Under the pieces are notes generated by a model, which did not search any database, had not been told where the DNA came from, and saw only the letters and a program-made list of their open reading frames with translations. From Rhodospirillaceae bacterium (lineage in GTDB: Bacteria > Pseudomonadota > Alphaproteobacteria > MPNO01 > UBA2964): a DNA stretch of 64,000 bases. A program made the position numbers and the translations under genes. The DNA is taken from assembly GCA_002720855.1 (NCBI GenBank), contig PBIN01000015.1, positions 682,001 through 746,000 on the forward strand, in the 5' to 3' direction. Positions 57,397-64,000 of this stretch are shown here, piece by piece (position 1 is the stretch's first letter; every line of letters begins with the position of its first letter).

Positions 57397-58743
57397 ATGT
57401 CCGAAGGTAGTCTTGAAGCGCCTATCCGTCATCCAATCGACTGGAACAACCCCGATTTCTTCGACGTTGAGATGCTGGACGAAGAATTGCGCCGTGTGTT
57501 CGATATTTGCCACGGCTGCCGCCGTTGCTTCAATCTTTGCGATTCATTTCCGAAGTTATTCGATCTCATCGATGATTCTGAAACAGGCGAACTCGATTCC
57601 GTTTCAAGTGACGGATTTAAACCAGTCATCGACGCCTGCACTCTTTGTGACATGTGTTTCATGACCAAATGTCCCTACGTGCCGCCACATGAATTCAATC
57701 TTGATTTTCCTCATCTTATGCTGCGCTATCGCGCGATTGAAAATCTAAATAAAAAAACCTCGTTTGTTCAAAATCAGGTTTCTCAAACGGATCGAAACGG
57801 GAAGCTGGCGGCACCGGTCGCCGGGTTGGCAAATTGGGGAACCGGTATAACAAACAAGATAATCCGACCCACGCTCCAGGCTGTTGCCGGGATCGATAAA
57901 AATGCTGTTCTTCCGAAATTTCACGGCAAGACATTTACTGCAAGGGCAAAGCGGAATGCACCCGCTGTCAATGCCGATGCGCCGGCAAATGGCCGGAAAG
58001 CTGTTCTCTACGCAACCTGTTTTGTCAATTACAACAATCCGGACATCGGGGATGCAGCGCGTAATGTTCTGGCAAAGAACGGTGTCGAAACCGAAGTGGT
58101 GTATCCACGTTGTTGTGGTATGCCAAAATTAGAGCATGGCGATATTGCAGCGGTCGCTGAAAATGCACAGGAGGTTGCAAAAGAACTCCTGCCCTGGGTC
58201 GACAAGGGATATGACGTCATCGCGCTCGTTCCGAGCTGCGCGCTAATGCTTAAATTTGAATGGCCGCTCATTCTGCCCGATAACGAAGATATAAAGCGCT
58301 TGTCGTCTGCCACGCGAGACATCACCGAATATGTTGTCGATATCGCAAAGAATGAGGGTTTGGCTGACGGGTTGCTGCCAGCCAATGGTGGTGTAACTGT
58401 TCATTTTGCGTGTCACGCGCGTGCGCAGAATATGGGGCCAAAAGCAGCGGAAATGCTACGCCTCCTACCGGATACAGATGTCAATATATTAGAACGGTGC
58501 TCGGGTCATGGCGGCTCTTGGGGAATGATGAAAGAAAATTTCGAAACCGGAATAAAAGTAGGAAAGCCGGTGGCGCGTGATGCGCTGGAAAATCAACCTG
58601 GCACCGTCGTTTCGGAATGCCCTCTCGCAGGGCTACATATTTTGCAGGGCATGGAGAGGCTGCAGATGGAAAAGGGTGAAGGTCCGATCCCTGAAGCGGC
58701 ACCACATCCTATTGAAATTCTTGCCAAAGCTTACGGATTCTAA
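57397..58743 (+). CDS. Two-[4Fe-4S] CCG-domain protein (GlpC/HdrD-like)
   Basis: 448 aa. Two ferredoxin-like clusters: Cys38, 41, 44, 48 (CHGCRRCFNLC) and Cys81, 84, 87, 92 (CTLCDMCFMTKC). Two CCG domains follow: YPRCCGMPKLEHG and ERCSGHGGSWGM, the latter a variant, as in heterodisulfide-reductase HdrD and glycerol-3-phosphate dehydrogenase GlpC. No glpA/glpB is nearby, so the GlpC role is unlikely; it more likely passes electrons to the cysteine-free rubrerythrin. The DUF3501 gene follows after 14 bp, so the two are co-transcribed. Confidence 0.88.
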   Translation: MSEGSLEAPIRHPIDWNNPDFFDVEMLDEELRRVFDICHGCRRCFNLCDSFPKLFDLIDDSETGELDSVSSDGFKPVIDACTLCDMCFMTKCPYVPPHEFNLDFPHLMLRYRAIENLNKKTSFVQNQVSQTDRNGKLAAPVAGLANWGTGITNKIIRPTLQAVAGIDKNAVLPKFHGKTFTARAKRNAPAVNADAPANGRKAVLYATCFVNYNNPDIGDAARNVLAKNGVETEVVYPRCCGMPKLEHGDIAAVAENAQEVAKELLPWVDKGYDVIALVPSCALMLKFEWPLILPDNEDIKRLSSATRDITEYVVDIAKNEGLADGLLPANGGVTVHFACHARAQNMGPKAAEMLRLLPDTDVNILERCSGHGGSWGMMKENFETGIKVGKPVARDALENQPGTVVSECPLAGLHILQGMERLQMEKGEGPIPEAAPHPIEILAKAYGF

Positions 58744-58757
58744 GGGAGTAGCAAGCG

Positions 58758-59342
58758 ATGCAACGGGAAATTCGACGACAAGATTTAATGCCAATGGATG
58801 AATATAGCGGCGTCAGGCGCCAGCGCGCCAAGGCTCTCGCAGCCGCCAAACGGAACCGACGTGTCGAACTTGGCCCTTCGTGCACATTTTACTTCGAAAG
58901 CTATGACACGATGTGGTTTCAGATCCACGAAATGCTCTATATCGAGAAGGGTGGTGAAGAACAGATAAATGGCGAGTTAGAAGCCTATAACCCTTTAATA
59001 CCGAACGGGCGCGAACTGGTTGCGACAGTTATGATTGAAGTTGGAGACCCTGGTCGTCGGATGGCTTTGTTATCGAAGATCGGTGGATTTGAAGAAACTA
59101 TTTCGCTAATGCTGAATGGCGAAACAATAAACGGTATTTCCGAAGTTGACGTGGATCGAACGACCAGCGACGGCAAGGCTTCTTCCGTTCAATTCCTGCG
59201 ATTTCCATTTACCGACGAACAGACCTCAGCGTTCAAGCGAGAAGGTGCGGATGTGGTGCTCGCTATTGGACATCCCGAGTACCGCCATATGGCGGGTGTG
59301 CCGGAACAGGTAAGAACAGCCCTTAGTTTGGATTTAGACTGA
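58758..59342 (+). CDS. DUF3501 family protein
   Basis: 194 aa, function unknown. Recognisable by RQDLMPMDEYSGVRRQRA, GPSCTFYFESYDTMWFQIHEM and LIPNGRELVATVMIEV. It has one cysteine, no membrane segment and no known catalytic motif. GGGAG precedes the ATG. In many genomes DUF3501 is next to a rubrerythrin and an Fe-S CCG protein, as here, suggesting a three-part module; its job inside it is unknown. Confidence 0.85.
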   Translation: MQREIRRQDLMPMDEYSGVRRQRAKALAAAKRNRRVELGPSCTFYFESYDTMWFQIHEMLYIEKGGEEQINGELEAYNPLIPNGRELVATVMIEVGDPGRRMALLSKIGGFEETISLMLNGETINGISEVDVDRTTSDGKASSVQFLRFPFTDEQTSAFKREGADVVLAIGHPEYRHMAGVPEQVRTALSLDLD

Positions 59343-59361
59343 CAGGAGTGAGAAGGACAGC

Positions 59362-59859
59362 CTATTCGGTCAGGGGCATCAACATCATTATCGATAAATA
59401 GTTCGCACCCAACACGCCTGCGATCATAAAGGCCAATAAAATGTAACGGTGAATATTGGCTTCCATTCGCGATTTAAAGTCATGAATGAGAGTCGATAGA
59501 TTGGAGAGTTTTCCAATCAGCTCTCGGATTTTTTCACGTTCCGTCCCCTGCCAGGATTGGAGAATTGCAAGAGAATAGATAGCGCCAGCGGAAACCAGGA
59601 AAGATCCGCAAATCACGGCATTTACAAAAAAGGTTTCATTCTCGGTGAACTGGCAGGCAAGGACGAGAATGACAAATAGGATTATGGCACCACCCATTGT
59701 TCGCCACTGAAGATTTTTCGAAAACCGTATATTATCTTGCGCATCCGAATACAGCGCCATTACCTCAGCATGTGTTGCCTGGTCCAGAGAAGAAGGCTGA
59801 ATTTCAAAACTGCTTTCTGGTTCCTCTGAAAATTCGTTTTCAAATTCTGCTTCTGCCAT
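59362..59859 (-). CDS. Unrecognised protein with three membrane segments
   Basis: 165 aa. A strongly acidic N-terminus (FENEFSEEPESSFE), one helix (GGAIILFVILVLACQF, about 57-72), a second (VNAVICGSFLVSAGAIYSLAI, about 80-100), an amphipathic, possibly coiled segment (REKIRELIGKLSNLSTLIHDFKSR) and a third helix (YILLAFMIAGVLGANYLSIM). I do not recognise a family. It is convergent with the DUF3501 gene (19-bp gap) and could be expressed independently. Confidence 0.65.
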   Translation of the reverse strand: MAEAEFENEFSEEPESSFEIQPSSLDQATHAEVMALYSDAQDNIRFSKNLQWRTMGGAIILFVILVLACQFTENETFFVNAVICGSFLVSAGAIYSLAILQSWQGTEREKIRELIGKLSNLSTLIHDFKSRMEANIHRYILLAFMIAGVLGANYLSIMMLMPLTE

Positions 59860-59979
59860 AATTTTTCACTCAAGTGCCGCCTAAAGGTCGCAACTGTGTT
59901 TGCAATTGCAGTCCTATCAGTGGCCTTTGCGTGGTTAAGAATCTCTTAAAACGCTGGGCACCTAATCAGATTTCGAATC

Positions 59980-60480
59980 TTATTTTATGGCTTCTCCGGG
60001 ATAGACGCCCCAGATCTGATTGTGGCGCATCCATCCGGTGTATCCGGAGAAATCGATCTTGCACCAGCTTGTGTTGCATTTTTCGACACGCCCAATAACC
60101 TTCTTTTCTATTCGAGCTATTTTAGGAGAATCCGGTTTGGCGGCACGCCGCAAATCCTGTTTTCCTTTTTTTACGATCACCCACCTTTGGCCTGATAGCA
60201 TTGATTTGTGTACCCAGCCGATATTGCCCTGCCACTCGCGGACTTTTCGCCAGTTTTCGAACTCGGCGATTATTTCTACCGGCATGTGTCGATAGATCAG
60301 GACCCATTCGACAGGGTACCGGGTTCCAGGCCCGGTTCTTAAATTCACCTCGCTGGCGCGAAGTGAAACAAAGCGGGGTAGCGGCAATCCCGTTTGTGCA
60401 CAAACCTGACCTATAAACGCGGTTAAGACCAGCAGGATGAGACAGCTTCGGAAGCCATTCTGGTTAATTGGTAAGGTCAT
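59980..60480 (-). CDS. Secreted SH3-domain protein
   Basis: 166 aa. Signal peptide (about 1-29, ending VCAQ). Two bacterial SH3-like repeats follow: SEVNLRTGPGTRYPVEWVLIYR with GNIGWVHKS, and a second ending WCKIDFSGYTGWMRHNQIWG. Probably a periplasmic or secreted domain that binds peptidoglycan or peptides. It is divergent from the D-2-hydroxyacid dehydrogenase, a pairing common in alphaproteobacteria. Exact role unknown. Confidence 0.82.
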   Translation of the reverse strand: MTLPINQNGFRSCLILLVLTAFIGQVCAQTGLPLPRFVSLRASEVNLRTGPGTRYPVEWVLIYRHMPVEIIAEFENWRKVREWQGNIGWVHKSMLSGQRWVIVKKGKQDLRRAAKPDSPKIARIEKKVIGRVEKCNTSWCKIDFSGYTGWMRHNQIWGVYPGEAIK

Positions 60481-60626
60481 TCAATCAGACCATAGCAACA
60501 ATCTACTGCGACATTATACGAGCTGGGTCTGGACGGCTCCAGCTTAGAACGGCAAGATGATAAAATCTCAAAGGGTGGCAAACTTGTCATTTATTCGGAC
60601 CCAAACACGTCATCTCGCGGACCTGA

Positions 60627-61604
60627 ATGAGTAAACCAATTGTCGTTGTAACCCGTCGTTTGCCGGCTCCCGTCGAAACCAGAATGATGGAGCTCTTCGA
60701 CTCGAGGTTGAATGCCGATGATACCCAGTTGTCGGTAGAACAAATGATTTCTCTTTGCGATGGCGCGGAAATTTTGGTGCCAACTGTTACCGATAAAATA
60801 AATTCGGAGCTTATAAACCAGCTGCCGGATTCAATAAAGATGATCGCCAATTTCGGTGTGGGTGTGGATCATATTGATCTCGATGCAGCAGCGCATCGCG
60901 ATATCGTTGTTACAAATACACCAGGCGTTTTAACCGATGATACCGCCGATCTAACCATTGCACTTTTGCTGGCCGTTCCACGTCGTCTGACAGAAGGCTC
61001 ACGCCTGGCGCGAACGGGTGCGTGGGAAGGGTGGACTCCAACCTTTATGATGGGTCATCGCGTTACCGGCAAAAGACTGGGTGTTATAGGTATGGGCCGA
61101 ATAGGTCAGGCGGTTGCGAAGCGGGCCCGCGCATTCGATATTCAAATCCATTATCATAATCGTAGACGTGTCCATGAGGATATCGAAGCCGATCTTGAAG
61201 CAACCTACTGGAAAAGTCTGGACCAGATGCTGGCCCATATGGATTTGGTATCCATCAATTGTCCTCAAACACCTGAAACACATCACCTCTTGAATGCGCA
61301 GCGTCTCGATTTGCTGCAATCACACGCGGTAATCGTCAATACCGCACGAGGTGGAATCATTGATGAAGCAGCGTTGGCGGAAAGGCTGGAAAGTGGCGCG
61401 ATTGCCGGGGCGGGCCTTGATGTTTATGAAAACGAACCGGAGATTCACCCTAAATTGATTGAACTCGACAATGTTGTTTTGGCACCACACCTTGGGTCCG
61501 CAACACATGAAGGACGGTTGGCGATGGGAAAGAAAGTCGTCATCAATATTCAGACGTTCTTGGATGGTCGTACCCCGCCCGATAGAATTCTCACAACTAT
61601 TTAA
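60627..61604 (+). CDS. D-2-hydroxyacid dehydrogenase (glyoxylate/hydroxypyruvate reductase type)
   Basis: 325 aa NAD(P)-dependent enzyme. GFGVGVDHID-type segment NFGVGVDHIDLDAA, nucleotide motif GVIGMGRIGQAVAKRARAF, catalytic Arg in VNTARGGIIDEAAL, Glu in DVYENEP and His in APHLGSATHE. The combination matches glyoxylate/hydroxypyruvate reductase or D-glycerate dehydrogenase. Substrate is inferred. Convergent with the receiver-domain gene. Confidence 0.9.
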   Translation: MSKPIVVVTRRLPAPVETRMMELFDSRLNADDTQLSVEQMISLCDGAEILVPTVTDKINSELINQLPDSIKMIANFGVGVDHIDLDAAAHRDIVVTNTPGVLTDDTADLTIALLLAVPRRLTEGSRLARTGAWEGWTPTFMMGHRVTGKRLGVIGMGRIGQAVAKRARAFDIQIHYHNRRRVHEDIEADLEATYWKSLDQMLAHMDLVSINCPQTPETHHLLNAQRLDLLQSHAVIVNTARGGIIDEAALAERLESGAIAGAGLDVYENEPEIHPKLIELDNVVLAPHLGSATHEGRLAMGKKVVINIQTFLDGRTPPDRILTTI

Positions 61605-61637
61605 CTGAAAACGGTTCGGTAGTTTTCTGCGGACTAC

Positions 61638-62132
61638 TTATTGTCCGGTTGCGACGTCCACACCGGTATGTTCTTCAATTGTTTTAAAGAGAAGGCTCTT
61701 ATCGATCGGCTTGGGGATAAATCCATTCATTCCGGCGGCCTGAAATTTTTCTGTTGCTCCGGCAACAACGTCTGCTGTTAGAGCGATGATTGGTGTCGAT
61801 GCGGAAGGCTCCGGTAGGGAGCGGATACGATATGTCGCCGTGACGCCATCCATTTTTGGCATACGCATATCCATCAAAACCAAATCATAGGGTGTCCGTG
61901 CTACAGCCGCGATTGCGTCCAGACCATTCTCGACAAAATCGATTTGGCAATCTGACGTGGCTAACAGGCAGGACAGAACCTTTTGGTTTGTCGGATTGTC
62001 CTCGGCGACAAGTATCCGAACCGCTTGCCCCGTTTCGGAATTGGGAACTGGTTTTAACGCCGTCTTTTTTGGTTTCGGCCGCACCGGTTTGTCTTTGAGG
62101 TGCGCCTTTGGTGATCTGTTGGTTCGAGCCAT
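61638..62132 (-). CDS. Stand-alone response regulator receiver domain
   Basis: 164 aa. A Lys/Pro-rich basic tail (about 1-35: AHLKDKPVRPKPKKTALKP) precedes a CheY-like receiver: ILVAEDNPTNQKVL with the acidic pair, phospho-acceptor Asp in LVLMDMRMPKMDG, Thr in ALTADV, and Lys in IPKPID. No output domain and no kinase nearby, so it is an orphan; the closest relatives in sequence are receiver domains of hybrid kinases. Confidence 0.9.
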   Translation of the reverse strand: MARTNRSPKAHLKDKPVRPKPKKTALKPVPNSETGQAVRILVAEDNPTNQKVLSCLLATSDCQIDFVENGLDAIAAVARTPYDLVLMDMRMPKMDGVTATYRIRSLPEPSASTPIIALTADVVAGATEKFQAAGMNGFIPKPIDKSLLFKTIEEHTGVDVATGQ

Positions 62133-62303
62133 AGCAAACTACCATGCCGGACTGAAAGAGCATTGCGAAGCCTAGGCCGAATTAGTTATCGCGTTGTTAG
62201 CGGCGCTAATAGTTTGAAAAGCTGTCCAGGTTTTTTCACTGTAAATACTCTTTTGATAGGTAAGCTTTAGACGATGGGCCTATGTATCAAGGAGCGCAAT
62301 CTA

Positions 62304-62741
62304 TCAAATAAATACGATTTGACCGTCGTCCCTTTCTGCTTGTGATAAAAAGCTCACCAATCCGCCGACCTTGATCTGGATATCTGTCCGGAACATAGCC
62401 TCGTTTAACTTCGCGGCTTTTACGCCCATATCGCAGCGATAAAACGCCACATCGAGTTCCGCGCAGGCGGCAAGCAGTTCGTCGATTCCTGCAATTCCGT
62501 CGGCGGAAAACTCTGCGTCCTGTTCCAAAGCAGATTTGCCATCGAGGTTGGCTTTCAAAAATGTCCACCCGGCGTTGTCGTTAGAATTTTTGTCGAGCAG
62601 CAAATGAAGGCCACCGGCTGTGACAAAAACGGTTACCGGTCTATCAGTTGCGGCCGCTGCACTCGCCATAGCCAGACTGTAATGGACGCGGTCGTAATCT
62701 CCAGAAAATAATATGATCGATAGGCTTTTGCGGGCGGCCAT
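62304..62741 (-). CDS. DsrE-family protein
   Basis: 145 aa from ATG 62741. N-terminal SLSIILFSGDYDRVHYSLAMA and a Cys in VAFYRCDMGVKAAKL, consistent with the DsrE/DsrF/TusD fold. Some relatives carry persulfide sulfur. It starts 2 bp after the MoeB/ThiF stop, so it is in the same transcript. A longer frame to 62795 adds 18 residues inside the upstream gene and is less likely. Confidence 0.8.
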   Translation of the reverse strand: MAARKSLSIILFSGDYDRVHYSLAMASAAAATDRPVTVFVTAGGLHLLLDKNSNDNAGWTFLKANLDGKSALEQDAEFSADGIAGIDELLAACAELDVAFYRCDMGVKAAKLNEAMFRTDIQIKVGGLVSFLSQAERDDGQIVFI

Positions 62742-62743
62742 TA

Positions 62744-63541
62744 TTACGCAGCCGCGTGGATCGACAGATCCGAGATCGTCGGTTGATCGCCGCATAGCGG
62801 GCAGGTCTCATCGCGCTTGAGCGTAATTCTGCGAAACTCCGTCTCCAAAGCGTCGTACAAAATGAGACCGGTCGCCAGTGTGGAGCCGATTCCCATAATT
62901 TCCTTCAAGACCTCTGTCGCTTGAATCGACCCAACAGTGCCCGCAAGTGCGCCCAACACGCCACCCTCTGAACAGCTGGGAACCATACCAGGCGGCGGAG
63001 GCTCGCGATAAAGACAACGATAACAAGGAAAGTTGTCTCCCTTATAAGACTTGAAAGTCGCGATTTGACCTTCAAACCTCAAAATTGCACCTGACACCAA
63101 AGTCTTGCCAGCCAGATGGCAGGCATCGTTTACGAGAAATCTGGTCTCAAAGTTATCTGAACCGTCAGCAACAACGTCATAATCAGCGATCAATTCAAAA
63201 ACATTCTTTTCCGTTAACCTGGTGTGATGCGGCCGAAAATTTACGTCGGGATTTACGTCGGATATGGCGGATGCGGCACTTTCCACTTTGGGTGTGCCAA
63301 CATTGCCCGTCGCATGTATGACCTGCCGTTGAAGGTTTGAAATATCGACAACATCATCATCGACAACTCCGAGTGTTCCGACGCCGGCGGCAGCCAAATA
63401 CAAGAGGAGCGGCGCGCCAAGACCACCAGCACCAATAACAAGAACTCTTGCTTTGAGAAGCTTCTCCTGGCCGATGCCACCAACTTCTGGCAAGACGATA
63501 TGCCTGGCATAGCGGTGAAGTTGATCGTCAGTAAATTCCAT
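62744..63541 (-). CDS. moeB: MoeB/ThiF-family adenylyltransferase
   Basis: 265 aa from ATG 63541. ATP-binding motif VLVIGAGGLGAPLLLYLAAAG, then YDVVADGSDNFETRFLVND. Zinc ligands are the pair CYRCLY and CPLCGD near the C-terminus. It adenylates the C-terminus of a ubiquitin-like sulfur carrier (MoaD or ThiS). There is no carrier gene nearby, so molybdopterin versus thiazole synthesis cannot be decided. It sits between dut and a DsrE-like gene. A longer frame to 63655 adds 38 unrelated residues. Confidence 0.9.
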   Translation of the reverse strand: MEFTDDQLHRYARHIVLPEVGGIGQEKLLKARVLVIGAGGLGAPLLLYLAAAGVGTLGVVDDDVVDISNLQRQVIHATGNVGTPKVESAASAISDVNPDVNFRPHHTRLTEKNVFELIADYDVVADGSDNFETRFLVNDACHLAGKTLVSGAILRFEGQIATFKSYKGDNFPCYRCLYREPPPPGMVPSCSEGGVLGALAGTVGSIQATEVLKEIMGIGSTLATGLILYDALETEFRRITLKRDETCPLCGDQPTISDLSIHAAA

Positions 63542-63557
63542 TGATCCTAGGAGCCTT

Positions 63558-64000
63558 CTAGCTCTTGGTACCCGTAGAACCAAACCCGCCTTCGCCGCGG
63601 GCGGTTTCAGGCAGTTCATCGCTCTCCTGCAATTGGGCTTGTATGACGGGGGCAATGACCATCTGGGCGATCCTCATGCCGCGCTCAACGGTAAAGGCCT
63701 CATTTCCCAAATTGGCGAGAATCACTTTAACTTCGCCCCGGTAGTCAGCGTCGATTGTTCCGGGTGTATTCAATACAGTGACACCATTCCTCGCTGCCAA
63801 TCCGGAGCGTGGTCGAATCTGCGCTTCATACCCGTTCGGCAGAGCGATCGCCAGGCCGGTGGGAACCAAAGCACGCTCGCCAGGCGCTAGCACAAGTTCC
63901 TGATCCAGCGCAGCGGGAAGATCCATTCCCGCAGCAGATTCACTCTCATAGGAGGGCAAAGGCAAGTCTTCATTATGGGGTAAGCGTTTTACAGATACCG
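63558..64000 (-). CDS. dut: dUTP diphosphatase (5' end outside window)
   Basis: Hydrolyses dUTP to dUMP, keeping uracil out of DNA. Motifs: [34 protein letters not shown] and the C-terminal GEGGFGSTG that closes the active site. The frame continues upstream of 63965 as [20 protein letters not shown] to the window edge, so the first codons are missing. The MoeB gene follows after 16 bp. Confidence 0.95.
   Translation of the reverse strand, partial: VSVKRLPHNEDLPLPSYESESAAGMDLPAALDQELVLAPGERALVPTGLAIALPNGYEAQIRPRSGLAARNGVTVLNTPGTIDADYRGEVKVILANLGNEAFTVERGMRIAQMVIAPVIQAQLQESDELPETARGEGGFGSTGTKS

Noticed and set aside
57397-58743. GlpC subunit of anaerobic glycerol-3-phosphate dehydrogenase
   Set aside because: No glpA or glpB is adjacent, and the neighbours are rubrerythrin and DUF3501.

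Overview
The window is chromosomal DNA from an alphaproteobacterium. The evidence is the presence of an Irr-type Fur regulator beside fabA-fabB-fabI, an OlsB/OlsA-like pair, a MaeB-type malic enzyme fused to a phosphotransacetylase domain, DUF2244, and the gene orders dnaK-dnaJ-dapB, mutS-glnD-murJ-trpS, tsaB-rimI-fur-miaB-phoH-ybeY-corC-lnt-metK and rimP-nusA-ylxR-infB-rbfA-truB-rpsO-pnp. The gene set fits a Rhodospirillales-like lineage of moderate GC content, but I cannot name a genus from sequence alone. It is mostly dense core genome. I see no rRNA, tRNA, CRISPR array, insertion sequence, integrase or prophage.

Layout. 1-5.9 kb: chaperone genes grpE (cut at its 5' end by the window edge), dnaK and dnaJ, with an opposite-strand DUF1848 gene between grpE and dnaK, then dapB. 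5.8-12.2 kb: an AraC/MGMT alkylation-repair protein, an FkbM-type methyltransferase split by a T8 frameshift, DUF2244, nth, a small lipoprotein, a bactofilin, an EI24/CysZ-like membrane protein and a PfkB-family kinase. 12.3-17.1 kb: an overlapping trio (GMC oxidoreductase, NAD-dependent epimerase/reductase, AmpG-like permease) facing a GT9 glycosyltransferase. 17.2-28.5 kb: a macrodomain protein, MaeB, MutS, GlnD, MurJ and TrpS. 28.5-31.7 kb: three cell-wall or carbohydrate enzymes (Bax-like glucosaminidase, polysaccharide deacetylase, VanX-like dipeptidase); the first lies behind a long leader with a CtrA-type box.

31.7-43.8 kb: tsaB-rimI, a TusA-like protein, a Fur/Mur regulator, an olsB-olsA-like lipid acyltransferase pair, miaB-phoH-ybeY-corC-lnt, an XRE regulator, metK and trmB; the last apparently starts at a non-AUG codon. 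43.9-53.4 kb: the transcription/translation operon rimP to pnp, bounded by a terminator-like hairpin before rimP and a strong terminator after pnp. 53.6-59.3 kb: fabA-fabB-fabI, irr, then rubrerythrin, a two-[4Fe-4S] CCG-domain protein and DUF3501; this last trio looks like an uncharacterised peroxide/iron-linked redox module and is my best candidate for a little-described system. 59.3-64 kb: an unknown three-helix membrane protein, a secreted SH3 protein, a D-2-hydroxyacid dehydrogenase, a lone receiver domain, and a dut (cut by the window edge)-MoeB/ThiF-DsrE operon on the minus strand.

Recurrent themes are: tail-to-tail gene pairs whose stop codons overlap by exactly 4 bp (four cases); TTG starts (metK, miaB, phoH); and start codons without a Shine-Dalgarno sequence that lie just behind a -10 box (mutS, fur), suggesting leaderless mRNAs.
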